This document shows, piece by piece, positions 1 through 8,005 of a stretch of 35,690 nucleotides of DNA. The position numbers and the translations under genes are program-made. Under the pieces are notes generated by a model. It was not told the origin of the DNA and ran no database searches. It was given only the letters and a program-made list of their open reading frames with translations. Source of the stretch: DATLFA01 sp039915945 (GTDB lineage Bacteria > Actinomycetota > Acidimicrobiia > Acidimicrobiales > WLNW01); the NCBI GenBank assembly GCA_039915945.1, contig JBDSMH010000161.1:1-35690 (forward strand), given 5' to 3'. Within the stretch, counting starts at the first letter, position 1. Each line of letters begins with the position of its first letter.

Positions 1-25
1 CTAGTGGACCGACAGCTGGCACTGG

Positions 26-31
26 TACCAT
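26..31 (+). promoter_or_regulatory. Putative leaderless -10 box (TACCAT) for the VapB-like gene
   Basis: TACCAT fits the TANNNT -10 consensus and lies exactly 7 bases before the ATG at 39. The only Shine-Dalgarno-like bases (gagg) sit one base from the ATG, too close to work well, so a leaderless transcript is likely. The same geometry recurs at six other genes in this window. Inference from sequence only. Confidence 0.45.
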
Positions 32-38
32 ATGAGGC

Positions 39-248
39 ATGACTCGCAAGACAACCGTGTATCTCTCCGATGATCTGAAGTCGGCAATCGAACGAGAGGC
101 GCAGCGCCGGGGGTGCCCCGAAGCCCAGATCATCCGAGACGCAGTCGCAGCGGCAGTGACGCGACCCAAGCCTCGCGCCGGGCTCGTCAGCACGGAGCCC
201 ATCGCCGAGCGGGTCGAGGAACTGCTCGCTGGCTTCGGCGACCGGTGA
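39..248 (+). CDS. VapB-like ribbon-helix-helix antitoxin
   Basis: This 69-residue protein begins with a basic strand of the type MTRKTTVYLSDDLKSAI, followed by two helices (about residues 10-40). That is the ribbon-helix-helix fold of CopG/VapB antitoxins. The acidic C-terminal tail (about 50-69) would wrap around and inhibit the toxin. The stop codon overlaps the GTG start of the PIN-domain gene by 4 bases (GTGA), the usual toxin-antitoxin coupling. By family knowledge the pair would repress its own promoter. The family call rests on fold pattern and partner; the exact VapB subfamily is not determined. Confidence 0.85.
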   Translation: MTRKTTVYLSDDLKSAIEREAQRRGCPEAQIIRDAVAAAVTRPKPRAGLVSTEPIAERVEELLAGFGDR

Positions 249-658
249 TCATCGCCGATACAAGCGGCCTACTGGCCCTCTACAACCAACGCGAACCCGC
301 CCATGCCACGACCGCTCGCGTCATCGCCAAAACGTCCGATCTAGTCGTCGTGTCACCGTATGTCGTCGCCGAACTCGACTACCTAGCAGCCAGACGACTC
401 GGCGTCGATGCCGAACTATTGATTCTTCGCGAGCTCGGGTCAGGCGCGTACGAGCTGCCCTCGCTCGATGCCGACGAGCTCAATCGTTGCGCCGAGGTCA
501 TCGAGCGCTACAGCGATCAGGCCGTCGGCGTCACCGATGCCTCGCTCGTCGTACTCGCTCACCGCTACCGCACTCGCACGATCCTTACGCTCGACCATCG
601 GCACTTCGACGTGTTACGCCCTCTCGATGGTGGCCGTTTCAAACTTGTGCCGGGCTGA
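245..658 (+). CDS. VapC-like PIN-domain ribonuclease toxin
   Basis: This 137-residue protein opens with VIIADTSGLLALY, the first PIN strand with metal-binding Asp5. The other acidic PIN positions follow: Glu in VVAELDYL, Asp in VTDASLVVLA and Asp in LTLDHRHFD. PIN toxins of the VapC family are Mg-dependent endoribonucleases that usually cut tRNA or rRNA. I chose the GTG at 245 because it overlaps the antitoxin stop by 4 bases and places the Asp motif at the N-terminus; upstream in-frame ATGs lie inside the antitoxin gene. All four acidic residues are present, so the toxin looks intact. Its RNA target cannot be predicted. Confidence 0.87.
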   Translation: MIIADTSGLLALYNQREPAHATTARVIAKTSDLVVVSPYVVAELDYLAARRLGVDAELLILRELGSGAYELPSLDADELNRCAEVIERYSDQAVGVTDASLVVLAHRYRTRTILTLDHRHFDVLRPLDGGRFKLVPG

Positions 659-666
659 GTACGCAA

Positions 667-1698
667 TCAGTCACCGGGCACGACCGCAGACGCGACACGG
701 GCCATCGCATTCGGCTCACCGAGGATGACGATGACGTCGTCGACGTTGATCGGCCCGGGGATCTCGTGCCAGCGCGTGATCCCTTCTTCGCGCCGGATAC
801 CAACCACGAGCACGTCCGGATGCCCGAGCGCGAAGTCGGCCAACGACATGCCGACGATCGGCGACCCTCCGAGCACCGTGAACTCTTGCGCGCGAAGACC
901 GAGTGTCGGCAGGTCTTGAACGCCCACAACGCTGGCATCGAGGGCCGACGCCGCGAGCGCGATGCCATAGCTCTCGTAGGGAGACAGCGCACTGTGCGCG
1001 CCGGCCCGGCAGATGCGGTCATACCACGCGGGATCGTTGACACGAGCCACGATGCGCAACTGCGGGTTCAACGCGCGCGCGGTGAGCACCACCACCAGGT
1101 TGGTGGCGTCGTCGTGGGCGGCGACGACGATGGCCTCCGCCCGTTCGATACCGGCATCCCGCAGTGTCGATTCTTCGCTGGCGTCACCGATGAGGCCCAC
1201 CACGCCGGCCTCGGTGATGGAGCTGTCGAGTGTCCGCTCGCGGTCGATCACGATGCAGGGCCGTTGCTCGTTGACGACCCCCTTGACGACCGCTCGACCA
1301 ACTCGCCCGAAACCGACGACGATCACATGACCTTGCAGTTGCTGTCGCATTCGTTCCCCTCGTCGTGCTTTGACGGCATTCGTGAACTCACCGGAAACGA
1401 ACACCGAGCTCAGGACCGACGCGGCATATACGAAGGTCGCGAACCCGGCCACGATCACGGTGATCGCCCAGACGCGGCCGGTGGTATCGAGCGGATTCAC
1501 TTCGCCGTAGCCGATCGTCGCCAGCGTGATGACCGACATATAGAGCCCGTCGAACCACGGGTAGTCGGCCAGCACCACGAACCCGATCGTGGCTACGGTC
1601 ATCACCGCGACCATCACTGCGAACACGTTGGCGAGGCGGCGCACCAACAAGGCAACCGGGTAGGGATGCCGATGGACACGAGATTTCACGCCCGGCAT
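667..1698 (-). CDS. Two-TM potassium channel with RCK (TrkA-N/TrkA-C) domains
   Basis: The 343-residue protein has one transmembrane helix (about 23-44), a pore loop with selectivity filter TIGYGE (61-66), and a second helix (about 75-95). A cytoplasmic RCK/TrkA-N Rossmann domain follows (VIVVGFGRVGRAVV), then a C-terminal TrkA-C domain. This is the architecture of prokaryotic MthK/Kch-type channels, where ligand binding to the RCK ring gates K+ flow. The filter reads TIGYGE rather than the more usual TVGYGD. I use the ATG at 1698; a GTG at 1716 is also in frame but neither has a strong ribosome-binding site. It is divergent from the gene at 1731, leaving only 32 bases between them. Confidence 0.88.
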   Translation of the reverse strand: MPGVKSRVHRHPYPVALLVRRLANVFAVMVAVMTVATIGFVVLADYPWFDGLYMSVITLATIGYGEVNPLDTTGRVWAITVIVAGFATFVYAASVLSSVFVSGEFTNAVKARRGERMRQQLQGHVIVVGFGRVGRAVVKGVVNEQRPCIVIDRERTLDSSITEAGVVGLIGDASEESTLRDAGIERAEAIVVAAHDDATNLVVVLTARALNPQLRIVARVNDPAWYDRICRAGAHSALSPYESYGIALAASALDASVVGVQDLPTLGLRAQEFTVLGGSPIVGMSLADFALGHPDVLVVGIRREEGITRWHEIPGPINVDDVIVILGEPNAMARVASAVVPGD

Positions 1699-1730
1699 TG
1701 TTGCGTATGCTGGCACGAGAGGTCGAAGCC

Positions 1731-2702
1731 ATGGCTACGAAGAATCTGCCCGCTGCGCCGCCCGTCGTCGTGGTCGACGAAACGTTTCCCGATCCTGCGT
1801 GGTTGGCTGCACTCTTCGCCGCCAACGGGCCCTATTGGAACCAAGGTCGCTACCTGTCCGCCGCGGGGGCGGCGGCGCAGATGCCCGGTGGTGCGAGCTC
1901 GACCGTCGGCGTGCCCTGGTACCGCCAGGACTGGGCGCTGGGAGGCGCGCCGCTCGTCGACGGCGCCGAGACGATCCTCGCCCTCGAGTCGTTCGCTCGC
2001 GCGGCGAGTGAGATCTTCGGGGGCGCAATCGTGCGACCGCACACCGTCTACGCCAACGTGCAGTTGCCGGCGACCGGCACCGACTTCGGCCACATCGACG
2101 TGCCCGAGTTCCGCGGCGTGACACGCGATCGCTACCCCGTCGCGTTGTTACACATCATGAACCGATCCGGGCTCTTCCATCGCTGGCAACTCGACATCTG
2201 CACCGCGGTGAGTTGGCTATGGAATGGTCCGGGGGGCGACTTCGTGTTGTGGACGCGCGGCCCCGACTACTCGCCCGACCGCTACCGGCCACCGCTGACG
2301 AACCGGTCGGTCGTGAGCGACAACGACCGTGTGTTTCACGCCGTCGGTGACTTTGCGCACCCCGACGGGCCCGCATCGAGCGACCTCACGCCAACGAGCG
2401 AAGTCGTCGCGAGCGAGGCCGGGTGGCTGCTTCGCGACGGCATGCGGACGATCGGCACATGGCCTCGCCACATGGTGCGGCACTCGGTGTCATGGAAGGC
2501 CTACGTATTCCGCGACGAACGCGCCGCCGGCCAACATGACGACCACACCGACGATCTCGACGAGGCCCGTCTCATCGAAATCTTCGCTGCGGAGATGGCG
2601 CAGCGCGGTACACCGATCATCGGCGCGCCGACGATCGACGAATCGTTCCTCTTCGCGGTCGGTGCGGCGTGGCCCAAGCGCATCCCTACCCCGACTCGGT
2701 GA
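1731..2702 (+). CDS. Hypothetical protein with 2-oxoglutarate/Fe(II) oxygenase-like motifs
   Basis: A 323-residue soluble protein I cannot assign to a named family. It contains an H-x-D (FGHIDVPEF), a later histidine in RVFHAVGDF, and an Arg in VRHSVSWKAYVF. That order (HxD, distal His, Arg) matches the metal and 2-oxoglutarate ligands of prolyl-4-hydroxylase-like dioxygenases. No signal peptide or membrane helix is visible. The ATG at 1731 is preceded by gagagg at a suitable distance; an in-frame ATG at 1698 is less likely. The stop is one base from the convergent SDR gene. The enzyme class is an inference from motif order only. Confidence 0.7.
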   Translation: MATKNLPAAPPVVVVDETFPDPAWLAALFAANGPYWNQGRYLSAAGAAAQMPGGASSTVGVPWYRQDWALGGAPLVDGAETILALESFARAASEIFGGAIVRPHTVYANVQLPATGTDFGHIDVPEFRGVTRDRYPVALLHIMNRSGLFHRWQLDICTAVSWLWNGPGGDFVLWTRGPDYSPDRYRPPLTNRSVVSDNDRVFHAVGDFAHPDGPASSDLTPTSEVVASEAGWLLRDGMRTIGTWPRHMVRHSVSWKAYVFRDERAAGQHDDHTDDLDEARLIEIFAAEMAQRGTPIIGAPTIDESFLFAVGAAWPKRIPTPTR

Positions 2703-2703
2703 G

Positions 2704-3495
2704 TCAGGACAGCGCCGCAGTCGTGGCCCGCTGCATCTGCTCCCCTCTCGGGTTGCGGTGCAACAACCACCCGCCGTCGACATAGAGCACATGACCGGTG
2801 ATGTACGCCGCTTCGTCGGATGCGAGAAAGACCGCGGCGTCACCGATGTCGGTCGGGGTGCCGAAGCGACCGAGCGCGGTTGCGTCGCGCACTGACTGTG
2901 CCATGGTGGGATCGGCGCGAATTCCTTCGGTCATCTGTGTCTCGATGTAGCCGGGGCCGATGGCGTTGACGCGCACCCCGAAGGGACCGAGCGCCGCGGC
3001 CGCGCTGTGCGTGAGGCTCACTACGCCGGCCTTCGACGCGCTGTAGGCCGCCGTAGTCGGGTTGGCTCGTGCGCTGAGGATCGATGCCGTGTTGACGATC
3101 GCGCCGGCGCCGTGGCCCGCGAAGTAGCGGCCGGCGATCTGGTTGCAGAGGAACACGCCGCGCAAATTGACGGCGATGACGCTGTCCCACAACTCGTCGG
3201 TCAACTCGAGGACCGGTGCACCACCGGCGATACCCGCGTTCGCAACCATGATGTCGAGGTGCCCGTGTTTGGCTACGACGGTGTCGACCAGCGCCTGCAC
3301 CGACGCTCGCTCGGTCACGTCACAGACCAGATGGTCCGCGTCGATCGACGATGCGGCCTCGGCGGCCGAGTCCTCCGCGATGTCCGCGATCACCACGTGC
3401 GCTCCTTCGTCGGCGAAGCGACGGGCGATGCCCAGTCCCAACCCGCGCGCCCCGCCGGTGACGATCGCGACTTTCCCGTCCAGTCGTGCTGCCAT
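2704..3495 (-). CDS. SDR-family NAD(P)-dependent oxidoreductase
   Basis: This 263-residue classical short-chain dehydrogenase has the Gly-rich cofactor loop TGGARGLGLG near the N-terminus, the structural NAG motif (VANAGIAGG), the catalytic Ser in TASILSAR, and the YSASK catalytic Tyr/Lys. The PGYIETQM segment sits where the substrate lid begins. It would oxidise or reduce an alcohol/ketone; an Asp after the second strand (VVIADIAED) favours NAD(H) over NADP(H). The in-frame ATG at 3501 directly abuts agaggag, while the ATG at 3495 is 6 bases from it, so 3495 is preferred. It lies beside a ring-cleavage module but is separated from it by the opposing pirin gene. Confidence 0.92.
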   Translation of the reverse strand: MAARLDGKVAIVTGGARGLGLGIARRFADEGAHVVIADIAEDSAAEAASSIDADHLVCDVTERASVQALVDTVVAKHGHLDIMVANAGIAGGAPVLELTDELWDSVIAVNLRGVFLCNQIAGRYFAGHGAGAIVNTASILSARANPTTAAYSASKAGVVSLTHSAAAALGPFGVRVNAIGPGYIETQMTEGIRADPTMAQSVRDATALGRFGTPTDIGDAAVFLASDEAAYITGHVLYVDGGWLLHRNPRGEQMQRATTAALS

Positions 3496-3556
3496 GGCCA
3501 TCTCCTCTGGCTCCGCGCTCGCCGACGAGCGAGTGCTGCAGTGCAGTATTGACCAC

Positions 3557-3562
3557 TACGAT
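3557..3562 (+). promoter_or_regulatory. Putative leaderless -10 box (TACGAT) for the pirin gene
   Basis: TACGAT fits TANNNT and ends exactly 7 bases before the GTG at 3570. No purine-rich Shine-Dalgarno lies between them. This supports the GTG as both start codon and transcription start. Confidence 0.45.
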
Positions 3563-3569
3563 CGACCGC

Positions 3570-4436
3570 GTGACCACCGATCCCATCGCACTGATGATCG
3601 AGCCTCGCGAGCGCCCTGTCGGAAACGGCATCGTGCATCGGCTGTTGCCGTGGCGCACGCACCGTATGGTCGGTCCGTTCATCTTCGCCGACCACATGGG
3701 TCCCGATGATCTGGCCCCCGGCGTCGCGGTCGATGTCGACGCGCACCCCCACATCGGCCTGTCGACGCTGACCTATCTCTTCGAAGGACGGCTCGTGCAC
3801 CGCGACTCCACCGGAGCGGTCCAGGCGATCGAGCCCGGTGACGTCAACTGGATGACGGCGGGGGCCGGGGTCACGCACACCGAGCGCACGCCGGTCGCCG
3901 ATCGCGGCCAGCAGCGACGCTTGCACGGACTGCAATCGTGGATTGCCCTGCCCACCGACGCCGAAGACGATGCGCCGTGGTTCGAACACCATGACGCGGC
4001 GTCGATCCCTCAAAAGGATCACGGCGCAGCAACCGTGCGCGTCGTCGCCGGCACCGGCTGGGGCCTTCAGTCTCCCGTCGCCGTGTCGTCGCCGCTGGTG
4101 CTGGCCGAGATCCGCCTCTCGGACGAGGGCGCGATCCAGATCGACGGCGAGCACCGCGAGCGCGCCATCCTCGCCATCGATGGCGCGGTGACGGTGGCCG
4201 GACAGCCGCTGCCGCAAGGACACCTCGCAGTACTCGACCCCGACGCTCGACCGTTGCTCGAGGGACGAGGCCATGCGATGGTCCTCGGCGGTGCGCCCGT
4301 CGGAAAGCGCAACATCTGGTGGAACTTCGTCCACAGCGACCTCGCGACGATCGAAGAAGCGAAGCGACGGTGGACCAACCAAGAGTTCCCCAAGGTGCCC
4401 GGCGACCACGACCCGTGGGTGCCACTGCCGCGTTGA
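3570..4436 (+). CDS. Pirin family protein
   Basis: The 288-residue double-cupin protein carries the pirin metal ligands in order: His59 and His61 in the HPHIG motif, then His103 and Glu105 in GVTHTE. It also has the typical RHxxPWR-like opening (HRLLPWRTHRMVGPF) and the FADHMGP segment. Pirins bind Fe and act as redox-sensitive regulators or as quercetin 2,3-dioxygenases in vitro, so the true role is uncertain. The length matches the family. The start is placed at the GTG preceded by a TANNNT box; an in-frame ATG at 3594 is an alternative. It faces divergently from the SDR gene and convergently to the luciferase-like gene. Confidence 0.9.
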   Translation: MTTDPIALMIEPRERPVGNGIVHRLLPWRTHRMVGPFIFADHMGPDDLAPGVAVDVDAHPHIGLSTLTYLFEGRLVHRDSTGAVQAIEPGDVNWMTAGAGVTHTERTPVADRGQQRRLHGLQSWIALPTDAEDDAPWFEHHDAASIPQKDHGAATVRVVAGTGWGLQSPVAVSSPLVLAEIRLSDEGAIQIDGEHRERAILAIDGAVTVAGQPLPQGHLAVLDPDARPLLEGRGHAMVLGGAPVGKRNIWWNFVHSDLATIEEAKRRWTNQEFPKVPGDHDPWVPLPR

Positions 4437-4474
4437 TCACGCCGCAAGCAGACGTTCGAGGTTGTGCGGCGCAT

Positions 4475-5482
4475 TCAGCGAAAGCTTGCCACGACTTGAC
4501 CGTGCAGTTCGTCGGACACGTCGTAGGGCATGTACGCCTGGCAGCGAGCGAGCTGCCCGTCGTAGCGGGCCCGCACGAGCGCGCCCACCTCGTCGGGCGC
4601 GCCCCGCACTGCGAACGCATCGAGCATTTCGTCGGTGATGAGCGCGCCCATCGCGTCCCACTCGCCTCGCTTGGACAAGACATTGAGCTCGCGCTGCACG
4701 TCGCCCCACCCGTGGTGCGCGAGAACCGGGAGGTATGAGGGCGTCGAACCGTAGAAGGCGATCTGCTTGCGCGTGAGCCGGTCGGCCGAAGCGATCGACT
4801 GCTCGTCGGCGCCGGTCACCACGAACACCAGCCCGGTCATCTCGAAGTGCTCGCGCGGCCGCCCACTCTCGGCGAGGCCCCGCTCGACCGCCGGCCAGGT
4901 CACGTCGCGCAGATACGGCTCGGTGCTGAACCCATGGACGAAGAGCCCGTCGGCCACTTGACCCGCCACGACCGACATGTGCTCACCGACCGCCGCCAGA
5001 AAGACCTTGGGTGCGCCGTGCTCGCTGGCGGGCGGCGCGAAGAACGGGGTCATCAACGTGTGTTGGTAGTAGTCGCCCCGGAACGCCAATCGCTCGCCGT
5101 CGTTCCACGAGCGCCAGATGGCCCGCATCGCGGCGATGAACTCGCGCATACGCGGCGCCGGATGCGACCACGGCATCGAGAACCGTTTTTCGATGTGCGG
5201 CTTGATCTGGCTGCCGAGCCCCAAGATGAACCGGCCATTCGAGTAGCGCTGCAGATCGTGCGCCGCCATCGCCACCGTCATCGGGTTGCGGGCAAACGCA
5301 ACTGCGATGGCGGTACCGACCTCGGCGCGCGTCGAGTGCTCTACCGCGAGCGTCGCGCTGATGAATGGATCATGCGCGGTCTCGGCACAGAACAAGCCGT
5401 CGACAGGCAGGGCCTCGAGCCGCCGGACGTCGGCGATGGTGCTCGCGATGTCACCGGTGCGGAAGATCGCATCGACTTTCAC
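4475..5482 (-). CDS. LLM-class (luciferase-like) F420-dependent oxidoreductase, TIGR03617-like
   Basis: The 335-residue protein is a luciferase-like monooxygenase-fold TIM barrel (MKVDAIFRTG start, AIAVAFARNPMTVAMAA, GRFILGLGSQIKPHIEKRF). The GLGSQ segment and overall length match actinobacterial F420-using members of the TIGR03617 group. It probably uses F420 or FMN to reduce or oxygenate an unknown substrate. The GTG start lies 9 bases after the hydrolase stop, so it is the third gene of a dioxygenase-hydrolase-oxidoreductase operon. That context suggests a role in ring degradation. F420 dependence is family inference, not visible in the sequence. Confidence 0.88.
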   Translation of the reverse strand: MKVDAIFRTGDIASTIADVRRLEALPVDGLFCAETAHDPFISATLAVEHSTRAEVGTAIAVAFARNPMTVAMAAHDLQRYSNGRFILGLGSQIKPHIEKRFSMPWSHPAPRMREFIAAMRAIWRSWNDGERLAFRGDYYQHTLMTPFFAPPASEHGAPKVFLAAVGEHMSVVAGQVADGLFVHGFSTEPYLRDVTWPAVERGLAESGRPREHFEMTGLVFVVTGADEQSIASADRLTRKQIAFYGSTPSYLPVLAHHGWGDVQRELNVLSKRGEWDAMGALITDEMLDAFAVRGAPDEVGALVRARYDGQLARCQAYMPYDVSDELHGQVVASFR

Positions 5483-5491
5483 CCGCGGTGC

Positions 5492-6355
5492 CTAGGACCC
5501 CATCGTGAGGAAGTCGATCGTGAGCCGGTCGAATTCTTCGCGGTGTTCGAGCTGCGCCCAATGCCCACATTTGGGAAAGATGTGGAGGCGGGCGTTGGGC
5601 ATGCGGCGCATGGCGAACATGGCGGTGTCGACCTGCATTACGCGATCGTCTCGACCCCACGTCATCAATACGGGATGGCGAACCTTGTGCAGCACGCGCC
5701 ACAGCTGATCGTCTTCGGGCAGCGAATCCATCGACGCTTGCACGCGACGCGCGCCGTCGAGCTGTGAGGGCTCGATTGCCGCGGCGTAGCGCTCATCCAA
5801 CAGTTCGTCGGTGATCAGGTCTTGATCGAACACCATGATGCGGATGAAGGCCTCGAGCTGTTCGCGGGTCGGGTTGGCCGCGCTGTAGAACTCGCGCAGG
5901 TACTTGAAGCCTTCACTCATCGGCGGCGAAAAGATATTGACCGCCGCTCCACCCGGGCCCATCAACACCAACTTGCCGACTCGGGTCGGGTTGTCGAGCG
6001 TGAACTTGAGAGCGTTCGCGCCGCCGAGGGAGTTGCCGATGAAGTCGACCTTGTCGAGGCCCAGCTCATCGAGCAACCCGGTGAGCGCGCGCGAGGTCAC
6101 CTTGAACACCGAATCTTCGCGGCTGAACGGTGGTTTGTCGGACAAGCCGTAACCCGGTTGGTCGACCGCCAGAACCCGGAAGCGCTGGCTCAACGCGGGA
6201 AGATTGTGTTTGAAGTTGCTCCAGCTCGTCGCGCCGGGACCACTGCCGTGCAACAAGATCAACGGCGGTCCTTCGCCGACCTCGTTGAGATGCAGCGTGA
6301 TCTCGCCCGCCTTCACGAACCGACTGGTTCCTTCGAATGTGATCGTCTCACCCAT
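5492..6355 (-). CDS. Alpha/beta-hydrolase of the meta-cleavage product C-C hydrolase type (HsaD/BphD-like)
   Basis: The 287-residue enzyme shows the oxyanion motif LLHGSGPGATSWSNF, nucleophile elbow GNSLGG (Ser109), catalytic Asp in WGRDDRV (about 237) and His265 in CGHWAQLEH. The GSGPGA and GNSLGG motifs are characteristic of hydrolases that split extradiol ring-cleavage products (BphD, MhpC, HsaD). In-frame ATGs occur at 6361 and 6355. The ggagg motif abuts the first and lies 6 bases from the second, so 6355 is chosen. It follows the extradiol dioxygenase by 48 bases, exactly the enzyme that would make its substrate. The choice between steroid and aromatic substrates cannot be made here. 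Confidence 0.9.
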   Translation of the reverse strand: MGETITFEGTSRFVKAGEITLHLNEVGEGPPLILLHGSGPGATSWSNFKHNLPALSQRFRVLAVDQPGYGLSDKPPFSREDSVFKVTSRALTGLLDELGLDKVDFIGNSLGGANALKFTLDNPTRVGKLVLMGPGGAAVNIFSPPMSEGFKYLREFYSAANPTREQLEAFIRIMVFDQDLITDELLDERYAAAIEPSQLDGARRVQASMDSLPEDDQLWRVLHKVRHPVLMTWGRDDRVMQVDTAMFAMRRMPNARLHIFPKCGHWAQLEHREEFDRLTIDFLTMGS

Positions 6356-6403
6356 GCTCATCCTCCGTTGCCGCCGCGCGCCGCGGCGAGAGTTCGTCCG
6401 TTG

Positions 6404-7270
6404 TCAGCTCTGCGGGCGCGGCGGTCGCCGATGTCCCCAGTGGCTCGTCTTGGTGATCTCTTGTACGGCCCAGGTCGCGTCGTCGATCAGCAGGCCGCCC
6501 CATCCGAACTCGAAGTCGAAGCGAGCGGGCGCCTGCGCGTAGAACGAGATCATCTCGTCGTTGCTATGGCGGCCGAGACCCTGCTTGACGCGTACGCCAT
6601 TGGCCTCACAGCGATCGAGTGTGTAGCCGACATCGTCGATGCTGCGCGCCTCGACCATGAAATGCGCCAGCATCGACCGGGGCCCGGTGGCGAGCGCGAG
6701 GCTGTGGTGTCGCGGATTGCAATGCAAGAACTTCAGCTGCATCCCCTCGGGCGCCATCGAGTCGCTCTCCTTGAATCCGAGCGCGGCATAGAACGCGAGC
6801 GACTCGTCGAAGCTGGGCGTGAGCATGACGATGTGTCCGAGGCCGAGCGCCCCGGTCACGAACCCGGACACACCTACCGGCGAGACGAACGGGTCGTGAT
6901 CCATCACCGGAGAGCAGAAGATCTCGAGTGCCGCGCCGCCGGGGTCACTCACGCGCACGAGATCGCCCACGCACCGCTGTTTGGCAACGTCAGCATCGAC
7001 GCGCTCGACGGCGACACCCCTATCGGCCAGTTCGCTGGCCAATTGCTCGAGCGCAGACTGGTTCGCCACCTGCCAGCCCGAATACTGCAGCCGATCTTCG
7101 GCACCGGCAACCACGGCGAAACGAAAGGGCTGATCGTCCATGCGCAGGTGCAGGGTGTCGTCGGTGGACCGCTGGCCCACCGCCATGCCGAGGACCCCGG
7201 TACCGAAGCGACGCCAGGCGTCGAGGTCGGTGGACTCGATCACGAGATAGCCGAGTCGCTGAACTTGCAT
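6404..7270 (-). CDS. Extradiol ring-cleavage dioxygenase (HsaC/BphC-like, VOC fold)
   Basis: The 288-residue type I extradiol dioxygenase has two vicinal-oxygen-chelate modules. The Fe(II) ligands are His146 (LGLGHIVM), His203 (MLAHFMVEA) and Glu254 (FDFEFGWGG). Second-shell residues also match BphC: His188/189, His235 and Tyr244 (ISFYAQ). It would open a catechol-type ring adjacent to the hydroxyls. A longer open frame extends upstream, but the ATG at 7270 has GGAGG 7 bases before it and gives the standard family length. It heads the operon with the C-C hydrolase and the luciferase-like enzyme. HsaC (steroid) versus BphC (biphenyl) specificity is undecided. Confidence 0.92.
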   Translation of the reverse strand: MQVQRLGYLVIESTDLDAWRRFGTGVLGMAVGQRSTDDTLHLRMDDQPFRFAVVAGAEDRLQYSGWQVANQSALEQLASELADRGVAVERVDADVAKQRCVGDLVRVSDPGGAALEIFCSPVMDHDPFVSPVGVSGFVTGALGLGHIVMLTPSFDESLAFYAALGFKESDSMAPEGMQLKFLHCNPRHHSLALATGPRSMLAHFMVEARSIDDVGYTLDRCEANGVRVKQGLGRHSNDEMISFYAQAPARFDFEFGWGGLLIDDATWAVQEITKTSHWGHRRPPRPQS

Positions 7271-7343
7271 CGTTTGCCTCCGCAGAAATCGAACATTGAC
7301 GTTACCGGACACCGGCCGTCGAACTGGCGTGCGAGGCTGTGTG

Positions 7344-8005
7344 ATGACACGCCTGCTGATCGTCGAGGACGACCCGAGCATCGCGGCGTCGCTACGTGAA
7401 GGACTCGGACGTCACGGGTTCGAGGTGGACCACACGAGCAGTGGCCGGCAAGCGATCGAGCTCGCGCCGGGCGTCGACCTCGTGCTTCTCGATCTCGGCC
7501 TACCCGACATCGATGGCAAGGATGCCTGTAGAGAGATCCGCGCGGTCACCGCCGTGCCGATCATCGTCGTCACGGCGCACGGCGACGAGATCCACCGCGT
7601 TCTGCTCCTCGAGCTCGGCGCCGACGACTACCTGGTCAAGCCCTTTGGCTTTCGTGAACTCGTGGCCCGCATCGGCGCGGTTACGCGGCGTACGGGGTCG
7701 ACCACCGCGCCGCCGACGATCCAACAGCTCGGCCCGCTGCGCATCGAACTCGACGCGCATCGCGTGCAGGTCGACGGAGTCGAGATCGACTGACCCCGAA
7801 GGAGTACGAGCTGCTGACGATGCTCGCGCAGCGTCCCGGCGCGGTCCGCACGCGCGAGGACATCATCGATCAGGTGTGGGATCCCCACTGGTTCGGGCCG
7901 ACGAAGACACTGGATGTCCATATCTCCGCGCTGCGACGCAAGCTCGGCCATCCCGACTGGATCGCCACCATTAGAGGGGTCGGGTACCCCTCTAATGGTC
8001 GCTGA
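7344..8005 (+). pseudogene. OmpR/PhoB-type response regulator, frameshifted
   Basis: The receiver domain is intact: acidic pair EDD (8-10), phospho-acceptor Asp50 in LLDLGLPD, Thr in VTAHG and Lys in DDYLVKPF. The frame then stops at 7791-7793, right after VEID. The winged-helix domain resumes one frame over as LTPKEYELLTMLAQ through HISALRRKLG to RGVGY. One missing C in the stretch gactgacc (normally gacctgacc) explains the break. After RGVGY the protein ends in PSNGR, encoded by the right arm of a perfect inverted repeat instead of the usual GYRF-type ending. As read, only a truncated receiver would be made. A sequencing error is the main alternative. Confidence 0.85.
7967..7999. repeat. 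Perfect 13-bp inverted repeat at the response-regulator 3' end
   Basis: Arms accattagagggg (7967-7979) and cccctctaatggt (7987-7999) are exact reverse complements with a 7-base loop tcgggta. The repeat spans the last codons of the response regulator and ends 7 bases before the kinase ATG. There is no T-run, so it is a poor intrinsic terminator. It may have arisen by template switching, or it may act as an RNA hairpin controlling kinase translation. Both are inferences. Confidence 0.9.

Noticed and set aside
487..2121. Long plus-strand open frame of 544 codons
   Set aside because: It lies antisense to the potassium channel and overlaps the VapC gene and the 1731 gene; its Arg/His-rich composition is typical of a G/C-rich shadow frame.
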